Positions 62,291 to 64,000 of a DNA stretch of 64,000 nucleotides are shown piece by piece. The first letter of the stretch is position 1. Every line of letters starts with the position of its first letter. The position numbers were made by a program, and so were the translations under genes. The notes beneath the pieces are model-generated. The model was not told where the DNA came from and searched no databases. It saw only the letters and a program-made list of their open reading frames with translations. The stretch is from Anas platyrhynchos (lineage: Eukaryota > Chordata > Aves > Anseriformes > Anatidae), in the NCBI RefSeq assembly GCF_047663525.1, contig NC_092588.1, forward strand, positions 91,571,501 to 91,635,500, read 5' to 3'.

Positions 62291-62728
62291 CTATGTATCC
62301 CGTTCCTCCCGGATTGAAGAAAAGCATATCCATCTCCTTTTCAAGGCCAATAGGCCTGGGTCAAAAGGCACGTTCAGGTCAACAGGGGGTGTAACAGCAA
62401 AGGCCTTCGATGGCTGTAGCAGCAGAGGGGCCCATGGCGTAGCAGAAGGATCAGTAAAGGAGCCCGCAGCTCCCTCACTGTCTGGCAAACCACACGTTTG
62501 TGACTGTGGTCCCCCAGGGCTCTTTAAGGCCTCAGAGGCTGCTCGCCGGGTGCCGAGCAATCCCACTGCAACCTTGTCATTTTTAGTTGCAGAGTCCCAC
62601 ACCTTGACCCCACTTTGGTCCCATATTTTAGGCTCATAAACTGTCCAATCGTTAATAAGGAGAATAAGTTGTAAGGTTACCAGGACAGTCTTTGTTTCTA
62701 AGGACGTATGATTCTCCATAATGCGCAA
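62291..62728 (-). pseudogene. Truncated gag-like fragment of an endogenous retrovirus
   Basis: An open frame of 145 codons starts 145 bases after the minus-strand LTR end. An internal Met at residue 4 (MENHTS) is an alternative start. The first 60 residues, with W..YEPKIWDQ and KVWDSATKND, look like a matrix-type gag N-terminus. A proline-rich part (PSATPWAPLLL, PPVDLNVPFDPG) follows, then a stop. Retroviral gag is normally several times longer, so this is a truncated remnant; capsid, nucleocapsid and pol are not seen. The gag assignment rests on position after LTR and leader plus general resemblance, not on a definite family match. Confidence 0.5.
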
Positions 62729-62872
62729 CTGCTTACCAGCGAGGGGCAGTTGTGTGCACAGGTCCGCTTCTCTCAGCTCGAGATTCTCTCCAGCTCTGGT
62801 GCGCCCATTTCCAGCAACTTTCTGTACGAGCTTCTCTGAGCAGTTTGCTGAGTTTGGCTGAACCTTTCTTCA
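62729..62872 (-). other. ERV leader with splice donor
   Basis: The 144 bases between the minus-strand LTR and the gag-like frame contain a consensus donor CTG/GTAAGC (GT at 62736-62735), where retroviral leaders often carry the major splice donor. I could not identify a primer-binding site: no tRNA 3'-end complement starting TGG directly follows the LTR end. Confidence 0.4.
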
Positions 62873-63275
62873 TGAGGCAATCAGTGTGTCTGTTCCCGTC
62901 CTGGTCTCTGTTCCGCTAGCCTGTTCCTCTTCACTCCTTTTTCCTGTTTCTTTATTGATCATAACTTCTTCACATCGTGTTGCCTTCCTTTTTTATCTTG
63001 AGGGCAGGCTCCCCTCTTATACCCTTCTCTCCACAGCAGTTCTTTTCAAAACAACTTTTCATTGGCCAAACAACTTTGAATGTAACAACAACAGCAAACA
63101 CCCAGAGACTTCCATGCCTTAATGGCTGGAGAACAAGAAACCCCAGGCTGCTTGGAGTCTCCTGAGTCACCCTTCTTTCCTCTAAACTCTTTTATATTCC
63201 TGATGGCCTCATCATTAAGATTCTAATGTTATCTCAACCATGAGGCTTTCAAACCCCTATGGCCACACTCCCAAA
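62873..63275 (-). mobile_element. LTR of an endogenous retrovirus (minus orientation)
   Basis: About 403 bases on the minus strand, starting TTTGGGAGTGTGGCC next to a polypurine tract and ending GATTGCCTCA. It contains TATAAG (63021-63016) and, 65 bases on, AATAAA (62956-62951), the expected U3/R/U5 order. It aligns with the solo LTR at 61217-61560, which is shorter in U5. It has internal sequence on both sides: PPT upstream, leader and gag-like frame downstream. Confidence 0.75.
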
Positions 63276-63289
63276 TCTCCCCCTTCTTT
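63276..63289 (-). other. Retroviral polypurine tract
   Basis: AAAGAAGGGGGAGA on the minus strand, directly adjoining the LTR U3 start. In retroviruses this primes plus-strand synthesis and marks the 3' internal/LTR junction, so this LTR was a 3' LTR with respect to sequence at higher coordinates. Confidence 0.6.
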
Positions 63290-64000
63290 ATTAATATCAA
63301 CCATTTTCTCAACACGAATTACCACTCCATATGTAACATAGGTAAGCAATACATGAGTTCAACTTGGCTGGTGTTCTATTCTCTGTGTATTTGTTTTATT
63401 TTGTTTTATTTTCCCAATGTACTAATGCACATAGTCCGATGAAGGTGCAGAAGTGCCTTCAGGGGAACAGATAGGCTTGTTCTTCTCATTCAGCAGGCGA
63501 GGCTGATGAGATGGGGTTTGAGACATAAACTTAGAACAAAAATCATGTAACTTTGATTGCTGAACCAAGTGTGTGTGGTTTGCTTCACAAGTCTGAATTC
63601 ATTTGTAGATGGGAAAACATTTGAGCCTTAAATTCTGCCTGAATAACTCTTCTATAACACTTTGTTTAAACAGTTTTGTAACTATCATAAATGACATAAT
63701 CTTGTGACATACCTCAAAACATGAGGAAAGCCATGCCTGAGTAGGCTAGCAATAAAGAGAAAATACTTTTTCATTTGAAACTGAAATTTACAACTGTTAA
63801 AAATGGAAGACTGGAAAAGAGCAAGCTTCCTTGCATCAGTCAGCAAGTGATGTGGTGCGAAATAAGGAGCAGGCTTAGGGAGCGGCACAGACCCAAGCAG
63901 CGTGTCACTGACAGCAGACATCAGGAGACAGCAAAGGTGTTCTCTGGGGTAGTGTATTACATACCTCTTCAAAAGGCACAGCGTTAAAGTGATTTGCCTG

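Larger units (their letters stand above)
58726..64000 (+). other. SMIM13: SMIM13 intron 1 (partial)
   Basis: At least 5.3 kb. It contains an old CR1 at 59410-59640, a solo LTR at 61217-61560, an LTR/gag ERV remnant at 62291-63289, and unannotated sequence elsewhere. In 63290-64000 I see no recognisable gene; if the polypurine tract is genuine, part of it may be decayed 3' internal ERV sequence. Confidence 0.7.

Noticed and set aside
62840-62872. Primer-binding site after the minus-strand LTR
   Set aside because: The sequence following the LTR end starts TGAAG, not TGG, and matches no tRNA 3' end I know; either mutated or the LTR boundary is off by a few bases.
63685-63972. 95-codon minus-strand frame as ERV env or pol
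   Set aside because: No retroviral motif recognisable; position upstream of the PPT alone is not enough.
58726-64000. Search for SMIM13 coding exon 2 (WYFVWHLF-type sequence)
   Set aside because: Not found on the plus strand in the window; it probably lies beyond 64000.
1-64000. CRISPR arrays, bacterial operons, tRNA and rRNA genes
   Set aside because: The sequence is a vertebrate nuclear region; no regularly spaced repeats with unique spacers and no tRNA or rRNA signature were seen.

Overview
The window is vertebrate nuclear DNA, almost certainly from a bird. Genes have large introns with GT-AG boundaries, the background is AT-rich with two sharp CpG islands, and the interspersed repeats are mainly CR1 LINEs, including the typical avian CR1 3' end. 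There is also a short-LTR endogenous retrovirus cluster. There are no operons, CRISPR arrays or rRNA/tRNA genes that I can see.

Two protein-coding genes are supported, head to head. (1) ELOVL2, the very-long-chain PUFA elongase, is complete on the minus strand. Its eight coding exons run from the ATG at 49738-49740 to the stop at 3364-3366. All phases join without a break and give a 296-residue protein with the HxxHH box and a C-terminal KKxx-type ER signal. (2) SMIM13 (small integral membrane protein 13) begins on the plus strand at 58650. Only coding exon 1 (26 residues, a membrane helix) is inside the window. The order ELOVL2 (-) / SMIM13 (+) is the one I know from human 6p24.2. The two CpG islands, at about 49.44-49.96 kb and 58.29-58.80 kb, are their promoters.

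Layout: 1-0.7 kb is flank, with one weak candidate exon of a convergent plus-strand gene. 0.7-3.36 kb is the probable ELOVL2 3'UTR. 3.36-49.74 kb is ELOVL2 exons and introns, with CR1 copies at 7.3, 13.3-14.0 and 24.8 kb and many simple repeats. 49.96-58.29 kb is the intergenic region, with five CR1 pieces, one ending about 0.5 kb from the ELOVL2 start. 58.73-64.0 kb is SMIM13 intron 1. It carries an old CR1, a solo LTR (+, 61217-61560), and a related LTR in the opposite orientation (-, 62873-63275) with a polypurine tract on one side and a leader plus truncated gag-like frame on the other.

Nothing here is a wholly new biological system. The most interesting points are: the LTR that has internal retroviral sequence on both sides and faces a homologous LTR; an ERV in the same intron that in human holds the unrelated ERVFRD-1; an exon-2 splice acceptor whose pyrimidine tract is a pure 27-base T run; the ELOVL2 initiator codon lying directly on its splice donor; and clustered YY1-like and ZNF143-like motifs at the two promoters.
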